From Betaproteobacteria bacterium (GTDB lineage Bacteria > Pseudomonadota > Gammaproteobacteria > Burkholderiales > SG8-41), in the NCBI GenBank assembly GCA_029863175.1, contig JAOTVX010000067.1:1-10832 (forward strand): a stretch of DNA of 10,832 nt, read 5' to 3'. Position 1 is the stretch's first letter. Each line of letters starts with the position of its first letter. The notes under the pieces are model-generated. The model was not told the DNA's origin, ran no database searches, and worked only from the letters and a program-made list of their open reading frames with translations. The position numbers and the translations under genes are program-made. Shown piece by piece: positions 1 through 7,094 of the stretch.

Positions 1-1
1 C

Positions 2-205
2 ATGCTGTCGGTGGGAGAGCGGAGCGGCAACATGGGCGAAATGATGGACCGGATCGCCGCGTTCCATGACGAAGAGATCAGCCGGTGGGTGGACTGGTTC
101 ACGCGGTTGTTCGAGCCGATCCTCATGGCCGTAATCGGCCTGGTTATTGGTGCGATCGTGATCCTCATGTACATGCCCATCTTCGAGCTCGCGGGAAGCC
201 TGTGA
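2..205 (+). CDS. gspF: GspF/PilC-family inner-membrane platform protein, C-terminal end (partial)
   Basis: This is the last 67 residues of a gene that begins before the window, so the ATG at 2 is an internal methionine, not a start. The tail matches the end of the GspF/PilC family: a GERSGNMGEMM segment that typically precedes the last membrane helix, a helix with EEISRWVDWFTRLFEPI, then a long hydrophobic segment (about residues 38-60 of the visible part) ending in MYMPIFELAGSL, a characteristic family ending. Family members are polytopic inner-membrane proteins that couple the cytoplasmic ATPase to pseudopilin assembly. The TGA at 203-205 overlaps the ATG of the ATPase gene by one base (TGATG), which supports a shared transcript and coupled translation. 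Whether it belongs to a secretion or pilus system cannot be told from this tail alone; the downstream genes favour a type II secretion-like system. Confidence 0.9.
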   Translation: MLSVGERSGNMGEMMDRIAAFHDEEISRWVDWFTRLFEPILMAVIGLVIGAIVILMYMPIFELAGSL

Positions 206-1899
206 TGAGTGCGATCCCGGCTGCCACCATCGAACCTGTTGCCGCAGCGGAGATTTCGCAGGCGCGGGCCGACGCGTTGGCCGTTCGCCGGCGTATCGTG
301 GACGTGCTGGAAGAGCAGCTCGGCCTTGAGCCGGACACGTTTACGGCGCGGCTGGCTACGACCCTGCAGCTCGAAAGTCTGCGCATGGAAGACCTGCGCC
401 GCACCGCGCCCGGGTTCGACATTTTGCCTTTCGGCGAATGTGCGCAGCACGGCTGTGTATTGCTGCGCCGCGAGGACGGCTATCTTCTGCTCGCCACGGA
501 CGATCCGTTCTCCTCTGAACTCCAAGCGTGGGCGGAGGAGCGCATCGGCGCGCCGTTCAGCTGGTGCCTCGTCCACCGCGGCGATCTCGTCGCGTTCCTC
601 GCCGGATACGAAGAAACGTTGCGCGCTCTCGACACGGTGCACGGGGAGCACGGTGCGCACGTCGAAGATCGCGAGCGCGTCGAGAACCTGTCGCTCAAGG
701 CCATCGGCGATGAAACGAGCGAAGTGGTGCGCCTCGTGCGCTCGACGCTACGCGACGCGCTCATGATCGGCGCCAGCGACATCCACCTGGAGACCATCCC
801 CTCAGGGCTCATCATCAAGTTCCGCATCGACGGCATACTCTCGCAGGTAAAGTTCATTCAGGACGTGCAGCAGGCCGAGCAGGCGATCGCACGGGTAAAG
901 GTGCTGGCCGAACTCGACATCACCGAGCGGCGCGTCCCTCAGGACGGTCGCTTCAAGGCGCTCGACCGGGGCCGCGCCGTGGATTTTCGCGTCTCCATCA
1001 TGCCGAGTATTTACGGCGAGGACGCAGTGCTGCGCGTGCTCGACAAGCAAGCGCTCTACGAGAGCACGCAGCAGCGGCTCTCGCTGGACTCGCTTGGTTT
1101 AGAGCCTGGGGACATCGCGGCGCTGCGGCGGCTCTCGCATGAACCCTACGGCATGCTGCTCGTCACCGGGCCCACCGGCAGCGGCAAGACCACGACGCTC
1201 TATGCCGCAATCACGGAGATCAACAACGGGCAGGACAAGATCGTCACCATCGAGGACCCGGTCGAGTACCAGCTTTCCGGTGTGCTGCAAATTCCGGTTA
1301 ACGAGAAGAAGGGCCTGACTTTTGCGCGTGGGCTGCGCTCGATCCTGCGCCACGACCCGGACAAGATCATGGTCGGCGAGATCCGCGATCCCGAGACCGC
1401 AAACATCGCGGTTCAGTCGGCGCTTACCGGGCACCTTGTGTTCACCACCGTGCATGCGAACAATGTGTTCGACGTGATCGGCCGCTTCGTGAACATGAAT
1501 GTGGACTTGTTCGGCTTCGTCTCGGCGCTCAACGCGATCCTGGCGCAGCGGCTGGTGCGGCTGATCTGTCCGCACTGTGCCGAGGACTGTGCCCCCGAGT
1601 CCGGGCTGTTGCAAGAGTCCGGGATCGAGGAGGCGGCAGCGCGCGGCTTCCGCTTCCGCCAGGGACGAGGCTGCCGTGAGTGCCGGGGCTCCGGCTACCG
1701 GGGCCGGAAAGCCATCGCCGAACTGATGATCCTCAACGATGACCTGCGCGAGCTGATTACCAAGCGTGCGCCGGTCCGCCAGCTCAAGATGGCGGCGCAG
1801 GCTGGCGGCATGCGCTTTCTGCGCGAGGCGGCATTCGAGGCGGTAAGGAAAGGCGACACCACGCTGCAGGAGATCAACCGTGTTACGTTTGTGGCGTGA
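205..1899 (+). CDS. gspE: GspE-type secretion ATPase
   Basis: This 564-residue cytoplasmic hexameric ATPase should drive pseudopilin assembly. The start is ATG 205, overlapping the gspF stop and preceded by GGAAG at 194-198; the in-frame start at 85 lies inside gspF and is rejected. An N-terminal GspE/MshEN-like domain (about residues 30-150) precedes the NTPase core. Visible motifs are Walker A GPTGSGKTT (322-330, Lys328), the Asp box TIEDPVEY (Glu350), Walker B ending in VGEIRDPE (Glu392) and the His box TTVHANN (His417). A zinc-binding cysteine cluster (Cys455, Cys458, Cys490, Cys493, with Cys462 nearby) follows, as is typical of GspE and extension-type PilB ATPases; retraction-type PilT proteins lack it. 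It overlaps the next gene by 20 bases. All catalytic motifs are intact. The family is certain; GspE rather than PilB/MshE is chosen from context. Confidence 0.95.
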   Translation: MSAIPAATIEPVAAAEISQARADALAVRRRIVDVLEEQLGLEPDTFTARLATTLQLESLRMEDLRRTAPGFDILPFGECAQHGCVLLRREDGYLLLATDDPFSSELQAWAEERIGAPFSWCLVHRGDLVAFLAGYEETLRALDTVHGEHGAHVEDRERVENLSLKAIGDETSEVVRLVRSTLRDALMIGASDIHLETIPSGLIIKFRIDGILSQVKFIQDVQQAEQAIARVKVLAELDITERRVPQDGRFKALDRGRAVDFRVSIMPSIYGEDAVLRVLDKQALYESTQQRLSLDSLGLEPGDIAALRRLSHEPYGMLLVTGPTGSGKTTTLYAAITEINNGQDKIVTIEDPVEYQLSGVLQIPVNEKKGLTFARGLRSILRHDPDKIMVGEIRDPETANIAVQSALTGHLVFTTVHANNVFDVIGRFVNMNVDLFGFVSALNAILAQRLVRLICPHCAEDCAPESGLLQESGIEEAAARGFRFRQGRGCRECRGSGYRGRKAIAELMILNDDLRELITKRAPVRQLKMAAQAGGMRFLREAAFEAVRKGDTTLQEINRVTFVA

Positions 1900-2707
1900 C
1901 CGGCTGCTGGTCGGGTTCTCGTCCACTGAGCTCGCGCTGGTCCGCGTGAGCGGTAGCTTGCGGCCTCGAATCATCACCAAGCGCGCCGTGCCTTGCGATC
2001 CGGCCTTCGGTGCGGAACCGTGGCAAGGCACGGCCGCGGCGTTGAAGGATGCCACCAAGGGCTTAACTGGCGAGCCGCTCAACGTCGCGGTGGTTTTATC
2101 GAATCATTTCGTGCGCTACGCGCTCGTTCCCTGGGACGAGGCGCTCACGGGTGCTGAGGAGGAACTGGCCTTTGCGCGGCATTGCTTCACGAAGATCCAC
2201 GGTGAACGTGCAAAATCATGGACTTTACGCGTAAGCAAGGAGCCGGCCGGCGCACCGCGGCTCGCCAGCGCGATTGATGGAGCGCTGCTTGACGCAATCC
2301 GGGGCTGCTTCCCGAAAAGCGGGAAGGCGCGGCTGGTTTCGGTGCAGCCGTACCTGATGGCGGCGTTCAACCGCTGGCATCGCGCGATGCCCGCGGCGGG
2401 TGCCTGGCTGCTGCTCGTCGAGCCGGAGCGTGCCTGTCTTGCATTGCTCGCTAAAGGCCGCTGGCGAACGGTGCAGAACGCGAAGGGCGCATTCGTCTCG
2501 CCGCAGGAATGGGTCACGTTGCTCGACCGCGAACGCCACCGCATTGACGGTCAGACGCCGGACACGGTGCTCGTACACGGGCTGCACGGCGTGAAAGCCC
2601 ACTGGCCGCATGCGACCTGGAAGTTGCAGGGCCTCACCCTGCCCCCTTTGGACGGCTATCTGCCGCTCGAGGACGGGCGCTACGCCACGGCGCTCACTGC
2701 AGGATAA
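1880..2707 (+). CDS. PilM/GspL-like actin-fold assembly protein
   Basis: This is a 275-residue protein without an obvious signal peptide or membrane segment. The GTG start at 1880 is supported by AGGAG at 1868-1872, seven bases upstream, and the first 20 bases overlap the end of gspE. The N-terminus (RLLVGFSSTELALVRVSG) looks like the first beta hairpin of the actin-like fold in PilM and the cytoplasmic half of GspL, and the region around residues 68-90 (VVLSNHFVRYALVPWDEAL) is also typical of that group. In known systems this protein sits on the cytoplasmic face, binds the N-terminal tail of the PilN-type partner and links the ATPase to the inner-membrane ring. The order ATPase, this gene, PilN-like, PilO-like, secretin fits that role. 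Sequence conservation in this family is low, so the assignment rests on fold-like pattern plus gene order. Confidence 0.72.
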   Translation: MLRLWRDRLLVGFSSTELALVRVSGSLRPRIITKRAVPCDPAFGAEPWQGTAAALKDATKGLTGEPLNVAVVLSNHFVRYALVPWDEALTGAEEELAFARHCFTKIHGERAKSWTLRVSKEPAGAPRLASAIDGALLDAIRGCFPKSGKARLVSVQPYLMAAFNRWHRAMPAAGAWLLLVEPERACLALLAKGRWRTVQNAKGAFVSPQEWVTLLDRERHRIDGQTPDTVLVHGLHGVKAHWPHATWKLQGLTLPPLDGYLPLEDGRYATALTAG

Positions 2708-2709
2708 GC

Positions 2710-3228
2710 ATGAAGCGACTCGCACTCGACTACATCGCCCCGCCACGCCGGCTGTTGTGGCCGGGCGTGCTGCTGCTCGCTGTCTCGCTTGCGGTCGCAG
2801 GCGAATTGGGCACGCGCTACCGCGACCTTCAGGTCGAACTCACGCGGCTGGAAACTGCGAGCGGCCTCGTCAGCACCGAGCGCCGCCCATCGCGCGCCGT
2901 CTCGAACAAGCGCCTCGAGGAGCAGGCGAAGAACGCCGAAACGGTGATCCGGCAACTGACCCTGCCTTGGGCGTCGCTGGTAGACACGGTTGAGGACACG
3001 CTTACCAAAGACGTCGCCATCCTCCAGCTGCGGCCCGATGCGCAACAGCAATTGCTGCGTCTTACCGCCGAGGCACGCCACCAGAAGGCGATGATCGAGT
3101 ATCTGCGGCGCCTCGCTAACGCCAGGGTCCTCGCCGACGTGCACGTCGTGAACCACCAGATACAGATCGAGGACCCGCAGCGGCCGATCCAGTTTACGGT
3201 GCAGGCCTCGTTCAGGAGCGTGCCGTGA
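2710..3228 (+). CDS. PilN/GspL-C-like inner-membrane assembly protein
   Basis: This 172-residue bitopic protein has a short, basic cytoplasmic N-terminus, one membrane helix at about residues 15-33 (LLWPGVLLLAVSLAVAG) and a periplasmic part that begins with an apparent coiled coil (YRDLQVELTRLETA) and ends in a small alpha/beta domain. That is the layout of PilN and of the C-terminal half of GspL. In known systems it pairs with the PilM-like protein inside the cell and with PilO/GspM in the periplasm to form the alignment ring below the secretin. The start is ATG 2710, two bases after the previous stop, with AGGAT at 2701-2705. The last four bases (GTGA) overlap the next start. I infer the family from topology, length and position; the residue-level match is weak, as is usual for PilN proteins. 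Confidence 0.75.
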   Translation: MKRLALDYIAPPRRLLWPGVLLLAVSLAVAGELGTRYRDLQVELTRLETASGLVSTERRPSRAVSNKRLEEQAKNAETVIRQLTLPWASLVDTVEDTLTKDVAILQLRPDAQQQLLRLTAEARHQKAMIEYLRRLANARVLADVHVVNHQIQIEDPQRPIQFTVQASFRSVP

Positions 3229-3764
3229 GACGGCTGAATTCCTGGCTCAGCCGGCTGGGCACCGCAGGAGTGATCGGAGTCGGTGTGCTGCTCGCAGCTG
3301 CGGGATTCTATGTATCGACATTTGTACCGGCGGAGCGCGAGCTCGCTGCGCAGCGGCTCGCCGCCGAGCACCTGAGGACGCGCATGCCGCATCAGCTCGT
3401 TTCCGCGGGGGGACGCGCCGACGCGTTGCGGCGCTTCCACAACCTCTTTCCCCCGGTTGAAAAGCTAGCCGACGAACTGGAGCAGCTCTACGGCCTCGCG
3501 CGCGCAGCGCAGCTCGAACTCCAACAGGGCAAATACCAGCTTGAAAAGCGCGGTGCGGGTCTCCGGTCCTACCGCGTGATTCTGCCGATCCGCGGCACGT
3601 TTCCACAGATCCGTGAGTTCGTCGGCGCGGTGCTCAAAACCATGCCCATCGCGTCCGTGGACGCGTTGCGATTCGAACGCCAGAAGGTCGGCGAAGCGCT
3701 GCTCGAGGCGCAAGTCCGCTTCACGTTACATTTCCAGCCACGCGAAGATACCGAAGCCAGGTGA
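3225..3764 (+). CDS. PilO/GspM-like inner-membrane assembly protein
   Basis: This 179-residue protein has a membrane helix at about residues 12-32 (TAGVIGVGVLLAAAGFYVS), then a heptad-rich stretch (ERELAAQRLAAEHLRTR) and a C-terminal ferredoxin-like domain in which TFPQIREFVGAVLKTMP is a characteristic PilO/GspM-type segment. The GTG start at 3225 is well supported: AGGAG lies at 3214-3218 with a six-base spacer, and the start overlaps the preceding stop as GTGA. PilO/GspM proteins heterodimerise with PilN/GspL and help tie the inner-membrane complex to the secretin, which fits the next gene being the secretin four bases downstream. I would expect it to be essential for the machine. An alternative name is GspM; the split PilM/PilN genes upstream make the pilus-type name slightly more apt. 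Confidence 0.78.
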   Translation: MRRLNSWLSRLGTAGVIGVGVLLAAAGFYVSTFVPAERELAAQRLAAEHLRTRMPHQLVSAGGRADALRRFHNLFPPVEKLADELEQLYGLARAAQLELQQGKYQLEKRGAGLRSYRVILPIRGTFPQIREFVGAVLKTMPIASVDALRFERQKVGEALLEAQVRFTLHFQPREDTEAR

Positions 3765-3768
3765 ATCC

Positions 3769-5655
3769 ATGAAACCTCAAAGCCAACTTTTCCGCTTCCT
3801 GCTCACGGCGCTCGCCGCCTGCATGCTGCTCGTGGCGTGTGCCGCCGACCCTGTCGAGGAGGCACGCAAGCAGTTTGCCGAGGGGGGCGGCGAGGAAGCG
3901 CTCGCCGCGCTCGATCGAGCAGTCAAGGCAGATCCGAGCAATCACGCGTTGCGCGGCGAGTACTTCCGCGAACGTGATTTGCTGGTGGTGCGATGGCTGG
4001 GCCAGGCGGAGGCGCTGCGGCGCTCCGGTCAGTACGCGTTCGCCGAAGAGTTCTATCAGCGTGCGCTCAAATACGACGCCGCGAACCCTCGAGCCCGGGC
4101 CGGCATTGCGCAGATCGAGGCGGACAAGCGTCACCGCACGATTGTTGCCGCAGTCGGAAAGCTCGTTGAGGCGGGGAAGTACAGCGAAGCGCAGGACGCA
4201 CTGCGCCCGGTGCTGGTCGAGAACCCTCAACACCGCGAGGCCCAGCGGCTGCAGCGCCGCATTGACGAGAAGCTCATCAAGCCGGCGATCGCCGCGGTGC
4301 GGCTCAAGACCACCACCACGGAACCCATTTCGCTCGAGTTGCGCGACGTGACCTTGCGTGGCGCGTTTGACGTAATCTCCCGTGTGTCCGGCGTCAACTT
4401 CGTCTTCGACAAGGACGTGCGCGCCGATCAGAAGACCACGATCTTGGTACGCGGTGCCAAGGTGGAAGAGGCGATCCGGCTGGTCCTGGTCACCAATCAA
4501 CTCGAGCAGAAGATCCTTAGCGAGAACACGGTGCTCGTGTTTCCGAACACGCTGCAGAAGCTGCGCGAGTACCAGGAACTCGTCGTGAAGAGCTTCTATC
4601 TCGCCAACGCAGACGTCAGACAGACGGCGAACATGATCCGCGCGCTGGTAAGGACGCGCAACATCTTCATTGACGAGAAACTCAACCTGCTCGTCATCAA
4701 GGACACCCCGCAAGCGGTGCGGTTGGCCGAGCGACTCGTCGCGGCGCAGGACCTCGCCGAACCGGAGGTAGTGCTCGAAGTCGAGGTGCTGGAGGTGAAG
4801 AAGACCCGCTTGCTCGAGCTGGGCGTGCGCTGGCCGGAGCAGGTGTTCATCCAGGACCCTGCAACGGTGGGGGCGGGGGCGACCCTTTCGCGTGTGAGCG
4901 CCCCCTTGTCCGCTTTCATCTTGTCGCCGGCACTAATCGTGGAGCTACACCAGCAGGACGGCACGGCCGTGCTGCTCGCAAATCCGCGCGTCCGAGTGAA
5001 GAACAAGGAGAAAGCGAACATTCACATCGGTGACCGGGTGCCCGTGATCACCACCACCGCTGCCGCCACAGGAGGGTTCGTGTCCGAAAATGTCAGCTAT
5101 CTCGATGTCGGCCTCAAGCTCGAGGTCGAGCCCCAGATCTTTCTGGACGATGATATCGGCATCAAAGTAGCGCTGGAAGTGAGCAATATCGTACAGGAGA
5201 TTCGCAGCGATAACGGTTCCGTCGTCTACCAGATCGGCACGCGCACCGCAAACACCACGCTGCGCCTGCACGACGGTGAAACGCAGGTCCTCGCAGGCCT
5301 GATCGGCGACGAGGACCGCCGCAGCGCGGACCGCATACCGGGCCTCGGCGATCTCCCGATCGTGGGGCGGCTTTTTTCAGCGTCGAGTGATACGACCACC
5401 AAAACCGAGATCGTGCTCCTCATCACGCCGCGGCTGGTGCGCACGCTCGCGCGGCCGGATGTGCGCTCGGCCGAGTTCGCCGCGGGCACGGAAGCCGCCA
5501 CCGGCGCTCCGCCGGTCCGGGGCGTGCCCAGGTCGCCGGGCCCGCCGGGACCCGCGCCAGCGCCACCAACGCCGCCAGCCACGCCGCGCCAGCCGACACC
5601 GGTACCGAGTACGGTGCCCTTTGGGGGCGTACAGCCCGGCGCCCCGAGACCGTGA
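3769..5655 (+). CDS. gspD: Lipoprotein secretin (GspD/PilQ/MshL family) with TPR-like N-terminus
   Basis: This is a 628-residue outer-membrane secretin. The start is ATG 3769 with AGGTG at 3759-3763; an in-frame start 156 bases earlier lies inside the PilO-like gene and is rejected. The signal peptide ends in a lipobox, LVAC, with Cys24 as the expected lipidation site and Ala at +2, which suits an outer-membrane lipoprotein. Residues about 28-170 look like TPR-type helical repeats (EEALAALDRAVKADPSN; AEEFYQRALKYDAANPRAR). An N0/STN-like domain lies at about 185-255, one further secretin N-domain at about 271-345 and the secretin core at about 350-563, including VPVITTT near 424 and the family signature PGLGDLPIVGRLF. 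A proline-rich tail covers 579-628. It would form the pore through which the fibre works. Its lipid anchor could let it reach the outer membrane without a separate pilotin. Confidence 0.93.
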   Translation: MKPQSQLFRFLLTALAACMLLVACAADPVEEARKQFAEGGGEEALAALDRAVKADPSNHALRGEYFRERDLLVVRWLGQAEALRRSGQYAFAEEFYQRALKYDAANPRARAGIAQIEADKRHRTIVAAVGKLVEAGKYSEAQDALRPVLVENPQHREAQRLQRRIDEKLIKPAIAAVRLKTTTTEPISLELRDVTLRGAFDVISRVSGVNFVFDKDVRADQKTTILVRGAKVEEAIRLVLVTNQLEQKILSENTVLVFPNTLQKLREYQELVVKSFYLANADVRQTANMIRALVRTRNIFIDEKLNLLVIKDTPQAVRLAERLVAAQDLAEPEVVLEVEVLEVKKTRLLELGVRWPEQVFIQDPATVGAGATLSRVSAPLSAFILSPALIVELHQQDGTAVLLANPRVRVKNKEKANIHIGDRVPVITTTAAATGGFVSENVSYLDVGLKLEVEPQIFLDDDIGIKVALEVSNIVQEIRSDNGSVVYQIGTRTANTTLRLHDGETQVLAGLIGDEDRRSADRIPGLGDLPIVGRLFSASSDTTTKTEIVLLITPRLVRTLARPDVRSAEFAAGTEAATGAPPVRGVPRSPGPPGPAPAPPTPPATPRQPTPVPSTVPFGGVQPGAPRP

Positions 5656-6143
5656 CCGGCGCGCGAAACCGCAGAGCCGATGGCGGGTTCACGCTGATCG
5701 AACTCGTCATCACGGTAGCGATCATCGCGATCCTGGCTTCTGTCGCCATGCCGCTCAAACAGCTCGTGGTTCAGCGTGCGAACGAACAGGACCTGCGTCG
5801 CGCATTGCGTGAAATTCGAGAGGCAATTGACGCCTATAAGCAGGCGTTTGACGAGGGCCGCATCCAGAAGCGCGTCGACGACTCCGGCTACCCGAAAAGG
5901 ATCGAGGACCTGGCCGACGGCGTCGAGGACCAAAAGAGTCCAAAGAAGAAACGAATTTACTTCCTGCGTCGTGTGCCGCGCGATCCCTTCGCCGCCGACC
6001 CGAATCTCGCGCCTGCGGACACCTGGGGCAAACGCAGCTACGCGAGCCCGCCCGACGATCCGCAAGAAGGTGACGACGTCTTTGACGTGTATTCGCGCGC
6101 CCCGGGCAAGGGCATCAACGGTCGCCCGTACAGGGAGTGGTAA
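5652..6143 (+). CDS. GspG-like pseudopilin, first of three
   Basis: This 163-residue prepilin-like protein has a type III signal: a 12-residue basic leader ending in Gly12, then FTLIELVITVAIIAIL. The prepilin peptidase should cut between Gly12 and Phe13, and Glu17 is the conserved mature Glu5. The hydrophobic helix anchors the subunit in the inner membrane before assembly. The GTG start at 5652 overlaps the secretin stop (GTGA); I see no strong ribosome binding site, so translation probably depends on coupling. The globular part is charged and contains RVPRDPF and a tail DDVFDVYSRAPG...YREW that resembles the end of the next protein (GGVYDVRSGAPG...YGEW). Both features are typical of GspG-type major pseudopilins, which suggests a tandem duplication. 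It is longer than its neighbour by about 40 residues, mainly through a lysine/aspartate-rich insertion around residues 75-100. Whether this or the next is the major subunit is unknown. Confidence 0.88.
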   Translation: MTGARNRRADGGFTLIELVITVAIIAILASVAMPLKQLVVQRANEQDLRRALREIREAIDAYKQAFDEGRIQKRVDDSGYPKRIEDLADGVEDQKSPKKKRIYFLRRVPRDPFAADPNLAPADTWGKRSYASPPDDPQEGDDVFDVYSRAPGKGINGRPYREW

Positions 6144-6514
6144 TGCGCCGCCGTGGTTTCACACTGATCGAGCTCCTGGTGGTGCTCGCCATCATCGCGA
6201 CACTGCTCACGATCGCCGTGCCGCGCTACTTCTCAAGCGTCGATAGATCAAAGGAAGCAGTACTCAAGGAGAATCTCTACCAGATGCGCGATGCGATCGG
6301 GAAGTACTACGGGGACAAGGGGAAGTACCCCGAGTCCATCGAGATGCTCGCTGCCGAGAAGTACCTGCGCAAGGTCCCGCTAGACCCGATCACCGAGAGC
6401 CCAGATACATGGATCGCGGTACCACCGGACGACTCGCAAATCGGCGGCGTGTACGACGTGAGGAGCGGCGCGCCCGGTGAGGCAAGCGACGGAACGGCAT
6501 ACGGAGAGTGGTAA
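6143..6514 (+). CDS. gspG: GspG-type pseudopilin, second of three
   Basis: This 123-residue pseudopilin has a very short leader, MRRRG, with the predicted peptidase cut after Gly5, then FTLIELLVVLAIIATLL with Glu10 as mature Glu5. The start is ATG 6143, overlapping the preceding stop by one base (TAATG), with GGAG at 6134-6137; an in-frame GTG six bases earlier is less well placed. After the hydrophobic helix come YYGDKGKYPESIEML and the block LRKVPLDPITESPDTW, both characteristic of GspG proteins. The compact size, canonical signal and this conserved block make it the best candidate for the major pseudopilin of the system. It shares its C-terminal pattern (YDVRSGAPG, final EW) with the first pseudopilin, and the stop/start junction at its end has the same bases as the one at its start. 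Confidence 0.92.
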   Translation: MRRRGFTLIELLVVLAIIATLLTIAVPRYFSSVDRSKEAVLKENLYQMRDAIGKYYGDKGKYPESIEMLAAEKYLRKVPLDPITESPDTWIAVPPDDSQIGGVYDVRSGAPGEASDGTAYGEW

Positions 6515-7017
6515 TGCGGCGCGTAACCGGTTTCACTTACCTGACGAGTCTTCTCGTCGTCGCGATCATGGCCACGGGGCTCGCCTTGGTCGGCGAAGTC
6601 TGGCACACAGGCGCGATGCGTGACAAGGAAGCCGAGTTACTCTTTATTGGTAACCAGTACCGTAAGGCGATCGAGCGTTACTATTTGAGCGGGCCCGGCC
6701 AGTATCCAAGAAATCTTCCGGACCTGCTCAAGGACTCGCGCAAGCCCGGCACCGAACGGTATCTTCGCCAGATCTACCCCGACCCGATCACGGGAAAGGC
6801 CGAGTGGGGAACCGTCAAGGCACCCGACGGCGGCATCATCGGCGTGTACAGCCTCTCGGAAGACAAGCCCCTCAAGTCAGCGAATTTCCGGTTGCGCGAC
6901 AAGACATTCGAAGGCGCAGCCACATACGCGGATTGGAAGTTTGTGTTTCTATCCGACCAGCAATCAACGCCTAAGCCCGCTGCCGGGCCGGCAGCGCCCC
7001 CGGTAAACACACGCTAG
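6514..7017 (+). CDS. Atypical pseudopilin lacking Glu5, third of three
   Basis: This 167-residue protein starts at ATG 6514, overlapping the previous stop (TAATG), with GGAG at 6503-6506. The leader MRRVTG fits a prepilin peptidase site with a cut between Gly6 and Phe7, followed by FTYLTSLLVVAIMATGLAL. Position +5 of the mature protein is Thr11 rather than the usual Glu. The body keeps GspG-like blocks: YRKAIERYYLSGPGQYPRNLPDLL, RQIYPDPITGKAEW and a tail with ATYADWKFVFL. A proline/alanine-rich end (about residues 154-167) follows. Known pseudopilins without Glu5 are mostly tip-type minor subunits of the GspK kind, so a tip or initiating role is possible. It is far shorter than GspK and looks more like a diverged GspG relative. 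It is the last gene of the operon; a 77-base gap precedes the next gene. Confidence 0.82.
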   Translation: MRRVTGFTYLTSLLVVAIMATGLALVGEVWHTGAMRDKEAELLFIGNQYRKAIERYYLSGPGQYPRNLPDLLKDSRKPGTERYLRQIYPDPITGKAEWGTVKAPDGGIIGVYSLSEDKPLKSANFRLRDKTFEGAATYADWKFVFLSDQQSTPKPAAGPAAPPVNTR

Positions 7018-7094
7018 ACACTCTCCTCCTCGTCGAGTCGGACGCGACCCCCGATCCCGAATCAGGCGAGCCTTACGATTTTCGGATGTGAGCC
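7018..7094 (+). other. Short gap between the secretion operon and the enolase-family gene
   Basis: I see no convincing terminator or promoter in these 77 bases. A weak -10-like TACGAT is present at 7074-7079 without a good -35 partner. The enolase-family gene may be read from the upstream operon or from an unrecognised promoter. Confidence 0.4.

Noticed and set aside
1099..2082. Long reverse-strand open frame opposite the ATPase gene
   Set aside because: It lies opposite well-supported genes (gspE and the PilM-like gene), shows no recognisable family and is the usual antisense shadow in GC-rich DNA. The same holds for the long reverse frames at 3721-4713 and 5226-6065.
6978..6996. Perfect 8-bp stem, three-base loop near the end of the third pseudopilin gene, as a possible terminator
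   Set aside because: It lies inside the coding sequence for a Pro/Ala-rich tail and has no T-run after it, so it is probably a by-product of GC-rich codons.
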